Origin: a virus
Length of the DNA: 20,096 bases
Direction: 5' to 3' (one strand)
Virus record (IMG/VR): IMGVR_UViG_3300049893_000101
Location: 1-20,096 of that record
Part shown: piece after piece, positions 7,707-13,159 of the stretch
Numbering within the stretch: position 1 is the first letter of the stretch
Layout: each line of letters begins with the position of its first letter
Notes under the pieces: generated by a model
The model's database searches: none
What the model saw: only the letters and a program-made list of their open reading frames with translations
Told to the model about the DNA's origin: nothing
Made by a program: the position numbers and the translations under genes

Positions 7707-8489
7707 TTAGTATTGGCGAAAGTAGTTCACAAGCGGCAGCTCGTCATACTCGATGGACAGGCAAGGCCGTCCGTCCTCGGAAATAACGGTGCTGAACCTC
7801 ACGCTCAGAGGTCGGTCACTGTTCCAACCGACGGTCTCAGAGAATGCGGTACCTGACAGACCGATCAGATCGTAGAACTCTGTCAGGCTTGCGTAGGATC
7901 CAATCGACATCAAGATCTTGTGGTTGATGTCATTCTCAGCCTTCTTGATTGACTCCATGCTGGACTCGAAATATCGGCCCGTCAGAGAGTCATAGCAGAG
8001 AACATCGCCCTTGCCCGTGATGACGACCTCTCGAGTGGAGACTGGATTGTCGTCCACACGCTTCTGCGCCACTTCGTCACGAAGGGCTCGATGCTTCTTC
8101 TCGCCGAGCTTCTCTTCGACCTTCTCGCGGTACTCGAAGAACGCCTTCTCGGACAGCGAATATGCGGCCGCAACGGCTGCAGCACGCCGCGTTCCAATCC
8201 GATTCGCTCCGATGATGGCAGCTACTGAGAGAGTACCAACTCCGATCGCAGGAACGAAGTCCACCCAGTATCGCTTAACGATCTCGGTAGTGGTCGGGTT
8301 CTCCGGAGGGAGACCCTCGAGGAGCGGCTCGTAGTGACCTGCATTGAGGTCAAGGCCCATTCTGTAGGCCGCGCGGCCGGCAAGATATGCAGTAACGACC
8401 GTACCCGCTGCGCCGATCCCAGTCAGGATCGTAGGGCTGTTGTCGACTGCGTACTTTTCGGCCTGCTTGAGAATATCAAGCAACGTCAT
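7707..8489 (-). CDS. DUF6353-like membrane protein, copy B (260 aa)
   Basis: The start ATG at 8489 follows AAAGGAG and overlaps the end of the previous gene by 14 bases. Two membrane segments are visible: about residues 18-40 (SPTILTGIGAAGTVVTAYLAG) and about 77-97 (VPAIGVGTLSVAAIIGAN). Then RRAAAVAAAYSLSEKAFFEYREKV, an EKLGEKKHRALRDEVA helix, and a C-terminal domain with VVITGKGDVLCYDSLTGRYF, LTEFYDLIGL and VGWNSD...RPCLSIEYDE. This fits closely what I recall as DUF6353, a phage family of unknown function. It closes a five-gene coupled unit that starts at promoter P4; I see no clear terminator behind it. The window holds a second, more diverged copy at 4814-5695, in the replication operon. 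It probably acts in the host membrane. Confidence 0.86.
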   Translation of the reverse strand: MTLLDILKQAEKYAVDNSPTILTGIGAAGTVVTAYLAGRAAYRMGLDLNAGHYEPLLEGLPPENPTTTEIVKRYWVDFVPAIGVGTLSVAAIIGANRIGTRRAAAVAAAYSLSEKAFFEYREKVEEKLGEKKHRALRDEVAQKRVDDNPVSTREVVITGKGDVLCYDSLTGRYFESSMESIKKAENDINHKILMSIGSYASLTEFYDLIGLSGTAFSETVGWNSDRPLSVRFSTVISEDGRPCLSIEYDELPLVNYFRQY

Positions 8490-8763
8490 TCCGCCACTCC
8501 TTTACGGTCTTGAAGATGCGATCGTCTCGATCCATCTGGATGATGCGAGCATGGAAGCGAGCCATGCGCTCTTCGCGTTCGACGTCTACCTTCTCTTCGG
8601 TCTGCTTGAGCACTTGCAGACACAGGTCACGGGTCTCGATCATGACCTTGAGGTCTCGCTTCTCCAAGTACTCCTTGTACTTGACCCAGAGAATTGCGAC
8701 GAGTACGGGAGTCCCAAGAACAAGGACTACCCAGAACAGTTCGAGCGCTGCGCCTTGAATCAT
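8476..8763 (-). CDS. Small membrane protein with charged helix (95 aa)
   Basis: One N-terminal membrane segment (about residues 7-27, LELFWVVLVLGTPVLVAILW) is followed by a long charged helix (KEYLEKRDLKVMIETRD...EEKVDVEREERMARFHARII) that could form a coiled coil. Start ATG 8763 overlaps the stop of the zinc-ribbon gene by four bases (ATGA), a classical coupling arrangement, and the 3' end overlaps the DUF6353-like gene by 14 bases. No family recognised. The layout, a short outside or membrane part with a cytoplasmic helix, and the fixed neighbours suggest it may work with the membrane protein encoded next to it; this is inference. Confidence 0.8.
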   Translation of the reverse strand: MIQGAALELFWVVLVLGTPVLVAILWVKYKEYLEKRDLKVMIETRDLCLQVLKQTEEKVDVEREERMARFHARIIQMDRDDRIFKTVKEWRNDVA

Positions 8764-8918
8764 GACTTCTTCGCCTTTCGTTCAGCAGCCCTACGCTCTG
8801 CACGGCGCTGCTTGCTTCCAATGGATGGGTTGTACTGGCACCAACCGCAAGGAGTCTTGTCTACGGTTTTTGCCTCTCTCGGATGGCCGCAGTTTTTACA
8901 CATGACCATGTCGCGCAT
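8760..8918 (-). CDS. Zinc-ribbon micro-protein (52 aa)
   Basis: Too short for common length limits but well supported. The ATG at 8918 shares one base with the stop of the upstream reading frame (TGATG) and the stop overlaps the next start by four bases. Residues 7-27 form a CKNC...CGWC pattern (Cys7, Cys10, Cys24, Cys27), a typical four-cysteine zinc ribbon. The C-terminal half (about 36-52) is strongly basic: KQRRAERRAAERKAKKS, which could bind nucleic acid. It may be a small DNA- or RNA-binding regulator made together with the membrane proteins of the P4 unit. What it binds cannot be read from the sequence. Confidence 0.78.
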   Translation of the reverse strand: MRDMVMCKNCGHPREAKTVDKTPCGWCQYNPSIGSKQRRAERRAAERKAKKS

Positions 8919-9007
8919 CAGTCCGTCCTATCCCAGTCGTTGAAGAAATAGGACCATTCACCGTTCTTCCAAACAGTGAACCCATGCTCGTCGTGGATGA
9001 TGAGCAT
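8918..9007 (-). CDS. Micro-ORF, 29 aa, coupled
   Basis: A 29-residue frame, MLIIHDEHGFTVWKNGEWSY and nine more residues, with start ATG sharing one base with the stop of the 38-aa gene and stop sharing one base with the start of the zinc-ribbon gene. The two TGATG junctions fit an intact coupled chain, which is the main argument that it is translated. Content is aromatic and acidic with no membrane segment. It could instead be a non-functional bridge that only carries ribosomes to the zinc-ribbon gene, since I see no separate ribosome site for that gene. Confidence 0.5.
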   Translation of the reverse strand: MLIIHDEHGFTVWKNGEWSYFFNDWDRTD

Positions 9008-9123
9008 CAGTATTGCCTCCGCATCTCGCGGACGAAGATCCAGATCAACCAGAGACCTGCGGTGAGGCAGATCATGATCAGGTCGAACAGGAAGTTGCCG
9101 AAGCCGTAGCGTCGAGTGGACAT
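9007..9123 (-). CDS. Micro membrane protein (38 aa)
   Basis: First gene of the P4 unit. ATG at 9123 follows a strong GGAGG eight bases upstream, after an untranslated leader of about 85 bases. Layout: MSTRRYGFGN, then a membrane segment (about residues 11-30, FLFDLIMICLTAGLWLIWIF), then VREMRRQY. Basic residues flank both ends of the span. I recall near-identical short proteins, with the same STRRYGFGNF start and WLIW...VREMRR end, in many actinobacterial and other Gram-positive phages, where they are usually unannotated or 'hypothetical'. Function unknown. Confidence 0.8.
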   Translation of the reverse strand: MSTRRYGFGNFLFDLIMICLTAGLWLIWIFVREMRRQY

Positions 9124-9207
9124 GCGAGCCTCCAATATCGGGTGGGTTGGGCAAAATATATGAGATGTGATTCTCCAATGGGGGAGGGTCGTGAGCCATT
9201 ACTGACT

Positions 9208-9239
9208 CCATCTCATTATAGTCCATGTTTTTCACGCGA
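9208..9239 (-). promoter_or_regulatory. Promoter repeat P4
   Basis: Minus strand: TTCGCGTGAAAAACATGGAC then -10 TATAAT (9215-9220) and GAGAT. It drives the five-gene coupled unit. Unlike the other copies it is 91 bases away from the first start codon, leaving a longer leader (9124-9208) in which I see no clear structure. Confidence 0.75.
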
Positions 9240-9273
9240 ATTCAAAACCTAAAGCCCTTGTGGGGGCCTTAGG
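9238..9273 (-). terminator. Rho-independent terminator after the 52-aa gene
   Basis: CCTAAGGCCC (9264-9273) pairs with GGGCTTTAGG (9248-9257) with one G-U, then TTTTG. The T-run ends within a few bases of promoter P4, so one unit stops almost where the next begins. It is nearly identical to the terminator at 9838-9863. Confidence 0.8.
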
Positions 9274-9283
9274 CTGTTTGATG

Positions 9284-9442
9284 CTACTTGGTCGCAGTGA
9301 GGACGATGACGTCCCGGAGGAACTGGCGGTGGGCTTCGACGCGCGCCTGGGCGAATACAGCTGTTGTTGCGGTAACAACGACTGCGGTCACCAGGATCGC
9401 ACGCTCGTGCTCCAGATACCAGTCCTTGAGGGTCTTGGTCAT
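9284..9442 (-). CDS. Micro membrane protein (52 aa), paralogue of the 59-aa gene
   Basis: ATG at 9442 follows AAAGGAG; stop TAG at 9284-9286. Layout: MTKTLKDWYLEHER, then a membrane segment (about residues 16-31, ILVTAVVVTATTAVF), then AQARVEAHRQFLRD and a short hydrophobic end. It aligns with the neighbouring 59-aa protein without long gaps: Y-x3-ER-x-ILVT-x2-VV-x-T-x2-AV, then H-x2-FL. The pair therefore looks like a tandem duplication that has diverged. It has its own promoter P3 and its own terminator. Function unknown; the positive N-terminal side suggests that the N-terminus stays inside the cell. Confidence 0.78.
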   Translation of the reverse strand: MTKTLKDWYLEHERAILVTAVVVTATTAVFAQARVEAHRQFLRDVIVLTATK

Positions 9443-9461
9443 GGTGTCTCCTTTGTAGTAG

Positions 9462-9493
9462 GGGTCTCATTATAGGCCCTGTTTTATACGCGA
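9462..9493 (-). promoter_or_regulatory. Promoter repeat P3
   Basis: Minus strand: CTCGCGTATAAAACAGGGCC then -10 TATAAT (9469-9474) and GAGACCCC; 26 bases before the ATG of the 52-aa gene. Positions 9458-9494 are identical to 6676-6712 (P6) over 37 bases. Confidence 0.8.
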
Positions 9494-9495
9494 GA

Positions 9496-9527
9496 CAAAA
9501 ACCATACTCCTTGTGGGGAATATGGTT
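9496..9527 (-). terminator. Rho-independent terminator after the 59-aa gene
   Basis: AACCATATTCC (minus strand, 9517-9527) pairs with GGAGTATGGTT (9500-9510) with one wobble, followed by TTTTTGTCTCG. The loop region carries the shared CCTTGTGGGG signature, although the stem sequence is different from the other terminators. The T-run touches promoter P3. Confidence 0.78.
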
Positions 9528-9537
9528 TGTGAGGGGA

Positions 9538-9717
9538 TTACTCCTCATCGAGGGCGTAGAACTCTTCGTAGAGGTCGTGCTCCTTGAGGAAGTCGTTGTG
9601 CTGCTTGATGCCAGTCCGCATCAGGACAGCGGCGGTCGTTGCGACGACGGCTGTGGTGACGAGGATCTTGCGCTCATTGCGCACGTAGAACTTCTTAATG
9701 GAGGTCAGGGCCTTCAT
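9538..9717 (-). CDS. Micro membrane protein (59 aa), paralogue of the 52-aa gene
   Basis: ATG at 9717 follows GAAAGGA; stop TAA at 9538-9540. Layout: MKALTSIKKFYVRNERK, a membrane segment (about residues 18-32, ILVTTAVVATTAAVL), then MRTGIKQHNDFLKE and an acidic, aromatic tail ending EEFYALDEE. The basic N-terminal side suggests an N-in orientation with the acidic tail outside. It shares Y-x3-ER-x-ILVT and H-x2-FL with the 52-aa neighbour. Single-gene unit between promoter P2 and its own terminator. No known function. Confidence 0.78.
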   Translation of the reverse strand: MKALTSIKKFYVRNERKILVTTAVVATTAAVLMRTGIKQHNDFLKEHDLYEEFYALDEE

Positions 9718-9740
9718 GGTAGGTTCCTTTCGTGGGGGTA

Positions 9741-9772
9741 GGGTCTCACTATAAGCCCTGTTTTGTACGCGA
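9741..9772 (-). promoter_or_regulatory. Promoter repeat P2
   Basis: Minus strand: ATCGCGTACAAAACAGGGCT then -10 TATAGT (9748-9753) and GAGACCC; 30 bases before the ATG of the 59-aa gene. The 65-base spacer between it and the terminator at 9838 contains a CCCCCCGGGG run but nothing I recognise. Confidence 0.75.
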
Positions 9773-9830
9773 TACCCCGTATGTCCGTTTTGCCCTTTGT
9801 GTCCAGAAATATGACCCCCCGGGGAAAATT

Positions 9831-9863
9831 GCCAAAACCTAAAGCCCTTGTAGGGGCCTTAGG
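9831..9863 (-). terminator. Rho-independent terminator after the 93-aa gene
   Basis: CCTAAGGCCC (9854-9863) pairs with GGGCTTTAGG (9838-9847) with one G-U wobble, then TTTTGGC. It differs from the 9248-9273 copy at a single base in the loop, over about 33 bases. Confidence 0.78.
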
Positions 9864-9888
9864 CTTGGGTTCCTTTCAGGTCTCGGTG

Positions 9889-10170
9889 TTACCGAAGCTT
9901 CTGGACGAAAGTCATCGCTGTCTTTGGGATGATCGTGGTGCGCTCGTGCTGCAGAACGAGGAGGATCCCGATCAGGTTTGCGCCGATCAGCGCCCAGGTG
10001 TCTCGACTCACGCCCGTCTTAGTCTCGTTGACTTTGAGGGAGTGGAGCTTTGACAGCCTGTCTAGCTGGTCGTTGTAAATCTCTGACTGGGGGTCTTCCT
10101 TGCTCATAAGCAAGAGGATCCGATCGATCTCAGAGTTCAGCGAACTTGCGGGGGTCTGCTTCTGAAACAT
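9889..10170 (-). CDS. Small membrane protein with C-terminal span (93 aa)
   Basis: I chose MFQKQTPASS at 10170, preceded by AAAGGAG; the in-frame ATG at 10194 lies inside promoter P1. Unlike its neighbours, the cytoplasmic part comes first: residues 1-60 are polar and helical (SEIDRILLLMSKEDPQSEIYNDQLDRLSKL shows the helix pattern), followed by GVSRDTWALIGANLIGILLVL (membrane segment about 62-77), then a short basic end with PKTAMTFVQKLR. I recall very similar proteins (a DP.S..Y......L.KL helix, then SRDT...GANL.GILL) from uncultured gut phages, function unknown. First single-gene unit of the array, directly after the holin. Confidence 0.8.
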   Translation of the reverse strand: MFQKQTPASSLNSEIDRILLLMSKEDPQSEIYNDQLDRLSKLHSLKVNETKTGVSRDTWALIGANLIGILLVLQHERTTIIPKTAMTFVQKLR

Positions 10171-10186
10171 TCGGTCTCCTTTGTAG

Positions 10187-10217
10187 GGTCTCACTATAAG
10201 CCTTGTATATAGCGCGA
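10187..10217 (-). promoter_or_regulatory. Promoter repeat P1
   Basis: Minus strand: GTCGCGCTATATACAAGGCT then -10 TATAGT (10193-10198) and GAGACCC; 22 bases before the ATG of the 93-aa gene. It is the most diverged copy in the middle block. It starts only a few bases after the holin stop codon with no terminator between, so late transcripts may run through. Confidence 0.7.
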
Positions 10218-10219
10218 CC

Positions 10220-10606
10220 TTACGATGAAGGAGGACTCTGAACCTTCAGAACCAGCTGCTGCAGCTCAGACGGATCCTTATCCAGGACCAGGTTTGTGAG
10301 CACAGTTCCGTTATCACTAGGAATGGCCGTGACCGACCCGTTGAACTTTGCGCCAGAAGCGTCGTAGGCCTTCTTTGCAAGACCGATGAAGACCCCCAGG
10401 AATGCGTCGACAGCCACAATGGTGCCGACCACCTGAGTGGCGTTCGGGAAACCCCAGATGGCTGCAAGAGCCATATAGAGCGTCGCGGTGCCCGGAAGAA
10501 GAACCCTAGCCACCCACTCGAGGTTGGTGTAGGCCTTGTCCGAGAGCCAGGGATTGCGACCATCCGTAGGCTCAGAAATCTCGTGCTCACCAATAGGCTC
10601 GGACAT
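10220..10606 (-). CDS. Holin, r1t-type (128 aa)
   Basis: A lysis protein that would form holes in the cell membrane. The start ATG at 10606 follows GAAAGGA. After a polar N-terminus comes a segment WVARVLLPGTATLYMALAAIWGFPNATQV (about 32-60) and a second one VVGTIVAVDAFLGVFIGLA (about 59-77). The LPG..TLY.ALA.IWG.P...QVVGTI.A.D.FLGV.IG order is the r1t/phage holin signature as I know it, with two membrane spans. The C-terminal 45 residues are polar. It directly follows the last tail gene and precedes promoter P1. No endolysin gene is next to it in this window. Confidence 0.85.
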   Translation of the reverse strand: MSEPIGEHEISEPTDGRNPWLSDKAYTNLEWVARVLLPGTATLYMALAAIWGFPNATQVVGTIVAVDAFLGVFIGLAKKAYDASGAKFNGSVTAIPSDNGTVLTNLVLDKDPSELQQLVLKVQSPPSS

Positions 10607-10617
10607 GTCGTTCCTTT

Positions 10618-11685
10618 CTACTGCTTCCAGACTCCGCCGACATTGACAAACCTAGTAGCGGGCTTCCAGATGCCGTTGATGTTGATGTACGGGATTGCAA
10701 CCTTCCACACCCCTGCAACATTAACAAGGACACCCGGAAGGGTAGTTGTGCTTTGGTCTGTAGTTGGCGAACTGTAACCGTTTACGTTATGCGCAAATAT
10801 GCGGAAGTAGTACGTCGTTCCTGGGTTTAGACCAGAAATAAGAGCTGACGTTACACTTCCAGCAAACGTCGCGTCCGTATACGTTGTGAACGTTGGATCT
10901 GTGCTGTAGCGAACCAGGATCTGGTCGATAGCAGCTCCGCCGTTGTACGGAACCGTGATTCCACCGATTGTGACGTCGGTCTGGTTGACACTTGCAAAAT
11001 ACCAAGTGTTTGCCGGGGCGCCGGGAATGGTCGACAGCGTAGTAAACGCAGCCCATCCACCCCATGCGCCATAACCGTACGTACTGTTGGAGAACCTCAC
11101 CCGAGCGTAATATAGCGTCGCAGGAGTAAGTCCAGTCAGTGCTTGCGAGGCTGCATACGCACCGCGAGTCACTGTAGTTGCGCCTGTGGCGGAAGCACTT
11201 GTGTTGTACTGCACCTGGAGGTTGTTAAGAGTTCCACCGTTGCCCGAAGCGGCCCACCCTGAGATGGTTGCTCCTGTGCTGGTAATGGCTGAAGCTGCAT
11301 AAGAACCGTCGGTGAAATATGGTGCCAAGCCTCCGGACGGAAGAGCGAACGTTCCGGTGATGATTCCGCCGCCGACTGCCTCGACGTTGTCGATCTTACC
11401 GGTGACGCTAGCATCTCCATACTGCTGCCAAGCAGTCAAAGACTTGAAGGCCTTTACACCTCCACCACTCGGGATCGAATATGCGATGTTGGAACCACTA
11501 GAGGCTCCGCAGTCACCAGAGACGGCCCACGTATTGACGCTGTCTGAAATCGACCCACCGAACTCGACGTAGAACGTGCCGTCATAAATGGCCTGAGTTC
11601 GGTCTGCGGTGTAGGTAACCGTGTAGTCAAGCCTGATTCTGGCCTGAAAACTTGTTCCCTGCCAAGCACTATATAGTGTAGGCAT
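10618..11685 (-). CDS. Minor tail protein with two FN3-like modules (355 aa)
   Basis: A virion protein likely exposed on the tail tip. Residues 1-120 form a beta-rich N-terminal part (LYSAWQGTSFQARIRLDYTV start, as in carbohydrate-binding or baseplate-type modules). Two fibronectin III-like modules follow (about 135-215 and 220-315), each with the LTGLTPATLYYARVR or ISGLNPGTTYYFRIFA signature. The last 39 residues hold three copies of a [VI]N[VI]-x-G-[VI]WK motif (at about 321, 334 and 348). The start at 11685 has only a weak AGGT site eight to ten bases upstream and lies seven bases after the stop of the preceding gene. The gene ends just before the holin start. Which surface structure it binds cannot be read from sequence. 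Confidence 0.83.
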   Translation of the reverse strand: MPTLYSAWQGTSFQARIRLDYTVTYTADRTQAIYDGTFYVEFGGSISDSVNTWAVSGDCGASSGSNIAYSIPSGGGVKAFKSLTAWQQYGDASVTGKIDNVEAVGGGIITGTFALPSGGLAPYFTDGSYAASAITSTGATISGWAASGNGGTLNNLQVQYNTSASATGATTVTRGAYAASQALTGLTPATLYYARVRFSNSTYGYGAWGGWAAFTTLSTIPGAPANTWYFASVNQTDVTIGGITVPYNGGAAIDQILVRYSTDPTFTTYTDATFAGSVTSALISGLNPGTTYYFRIFAHNVNGYSSPTTDQSTTTLPGVLVNVAGVWKVAIPYININGIWKPATRFVNVGGVWKQ

Positions 11686-11692
11686 AGATTAC

Positions 11693-11980
11693 CTACGGCG
11701 TGTACTTGAAGTAGATGTCGCCCGTAGCCCCGGTGCCATTGACTGGAGCAGCGGTTCCGTAGGTAATTGCTCCGCTGAGTCCGAGGTTAGTACGAGCCGT
11801 AGCAGCGTCAGTTGCGCCAGTTCCACCTCGAGAGATGGGCCACGTAGCAAGGATAAGCGCCTTGACCTGCGCAATGAAGTCTCTAGTTCGGTTGATCTCA
11901 AGATCACCGTCCTTGACAAGACCGGTGGTACCAGATACAAGCGGATAGCCTGCAGCTGTTGCGTCGTCGCCGACAGCCAT
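11693..11980 (-). CDS. Small tail protein with fibre-type GGTGAT motif (95 aa)
   Basis: ATG at 11980 follows a GGAGGAGGA site. The motif PISRGGTGATDAATARTNLGL (residues 48-68, last four variable) is the well-known linker of phage tail fibres and collar proteins, usually located just before the receptor-binding tip. Here it occurs in a very short protein with a 45-residue N-terminus (DGDLEINRTRDFIAQVKALI, probably helical) and only about 25 residues after it (AAPVNGTGATGDIYFKYTP). It could be a small adaptor or a fibre tip that has lost its terminal domain. It sits between the Gp37-like gene and the FN3 gene in the late operon. Confidence 0.8.
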   Translation of the reverse strand: MAVGDDATAAGYPLVSGTTGLVKDGDLEINRTRDFIAQVKALILATWPISRGGTGATDAATARTNLGLSGAITYGTAAPVNGTGATGDIYFKYTP

Positions 11981-11989
11981 TCCTCCTCC

Positions 11990-13159
11990 TTACATGCCAT
12001 CCCAGACTTCGGTCGTGTAGATATCCCAGTTCTTTGCAGGAGAGACCGCATCCCAAGAACCAGACACAAGAATATTGTTGATGGTAAGCGTGGGGTAGCT
12101 GCGCTCGCCAGTCTTGTCTTGGACGAAGATCTGCTCGGTTACACGCATCTGAGAAACGGTTCCCTTGTCACTTCGCTTTTCGACAAGATCTCCCAGCTCG
12201 TAGTTGGTCCCATACACGTACGAGCCCGACTGAGGAATCTGTCCGTCAAAGCCCTGAAGAATACGGTTCTTAGCAAGCTCTTCTGTTCCTCGCTGAACCA
12301 GTTTGGCAGTGAGACCAGCGCCAGCAGCGTCCGTAATGTCACTAGCATCGACGACCAAGATCTTCTTGTCGAAGCCCGCGGTGTTTGCATCGGCCCCGTT
12401 TCCGTAGACCGTAGTCGTTCCGTTAGGGGCATAGACATACGCCACGTTCTTCAAACCATCCGAAACAATCAGCTCTGACGTGTCAGTAAGACTGTCAAGT
12501 GCCGAACTGAACACGACCGCGTCCTTAGCCGTCTGAGACGTTGTCCTATCGTACCCCATGTACACCTCGAAATATAGCTTCGAGTCGTCAAGTGGACGAA
12601 TAAGACGGAAGCCGAGGTTGTAGACTCGACAGATGTTCTGGATCGTCTCGTAGAGGTTCCCGATTGTGGTCTGAATCGTCGGAGTGTCTGTCGGTTCTGC
12701 GATCCTTCCGGAGGTCGGGGAAAATACTCCCGGCTGGATGAAAGGCATCTGGTCATTGACCTGAGTTGCATTTGACACGCAGATAGCAGTAAACAGATTA
12801 CGGACGATGTTGGCTGGAGTTGTAGCCCCATTACCAAGGGTAATCGCCGCGTTCACGTTTGCCACGTAACCGTTAGGACGCTCAAGAAGCTTTGCTTCGA
12901 GTGACTTGCCCTTACACACAAGGACGCGCTTTCCGTCATCGTTGTTCTTCTCCTCGGTCGAGTCAATATACATCACTCGAGAAGACTTGTCGATGCCCAG
13001 AAATGTTCCCTGATTAAACAGTGGACTATCCGCCAGGGACGGGTCAATGTCCAACTGAAAATCGCCATAGCCCTGGTACCTCTCCGTCCAGATCATCGAC
13101 TCGAATTGCTCGACAATCTCGGTTCGAAGAAGGTTTCCATCAAGAATAAAGACTTCCAT
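11990..13159 (-). CDS. ReqiPepy6 Gp37-like tail protein (389 aa)
   Basis: I chose the start MEVFILDGNLL at 13159, whose ATG shares one base with the stop of the distal tail gene (TGATG); the longer frame from 13225 would overlap that gene by 22 codons. The N-terminus, IVEQFESMIWTERYQGYGDFQLDI, then SRVMYIDSTEEKNNDDGKRVLVCKGKSLEAKLLERP, is the signature of the Siphovirus ReqiPepy6 Gp37-like family, a structural protein at the tail tip of phages of Gram-positive hosts. Later segments (IRPLDDSKLYFEVYMGYDR and the C-terminal YELGDLVEKRSD) fit baseplate-hub-like folds. It follows the distal tail protein as expected in such gene orders. I see no clear peptidase motif. Confidence 0.87.
   Translation of the reverse strand: MEVFILDGNLLRTEIVEQFESMIWTERYQGYGDFQLDIDPSLADSPLFNQGTFLGIDKSSRVMYIDSTEEKNNDDGKRVLVCKGKSLEAKLLERPNGYVANVNAAITLGNGATTPANIVRNLFTAICVSNATQVNDQMPFIQPGVFSPTSGRIAEPTDTPTIQTTIGNLYETIQNICRVYNLGFRLIRPLDDSKLYFEVYMGYDRTTSQTAKDAVVFSSALDSLTDTSELIVSDGLKNVAYVYAPNGTTTVYGNGADANTAGFDKKILVVDASDITDAAGAGLTAKLVQRGTEELAKNRILQGFDGQIPQSGSYVYGTNYELGDLVEKRSDKGTVSQMRVTEQIFVQDKTGERSYPTLTINNILVSGSWDAVSPAKNWDIYTTEVWDGM

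Noticed and set aside
8918-9235. A 105-codon minus-strand frame starting at 9235
   Set aside because: Its start lies within promoter P4's neighbourhood and it overlaps the 38-aa gene in another frame. Only its last 29 codons, which start at a TGATG junction, look like a real frame.
9741-10200. Plus-strand TCTCACTATAAG that resembles the core of the T7 RNA polymerase promoter (CTCACTATAGG)
   Set aside because: The match covers only part of the T7 promoter, would transcribe against all genes, and the other copies (CTCATTATA) match less well. Spacing to ribosome sites fits the minus-strand reading as -10 boxes.
11668-11679. Perfect palindrome CACTATATAGTG
   Set aside because: It lies within the first codons of the FN3 tail gene, is single-copy in the window and probably arises by chance from the codons.
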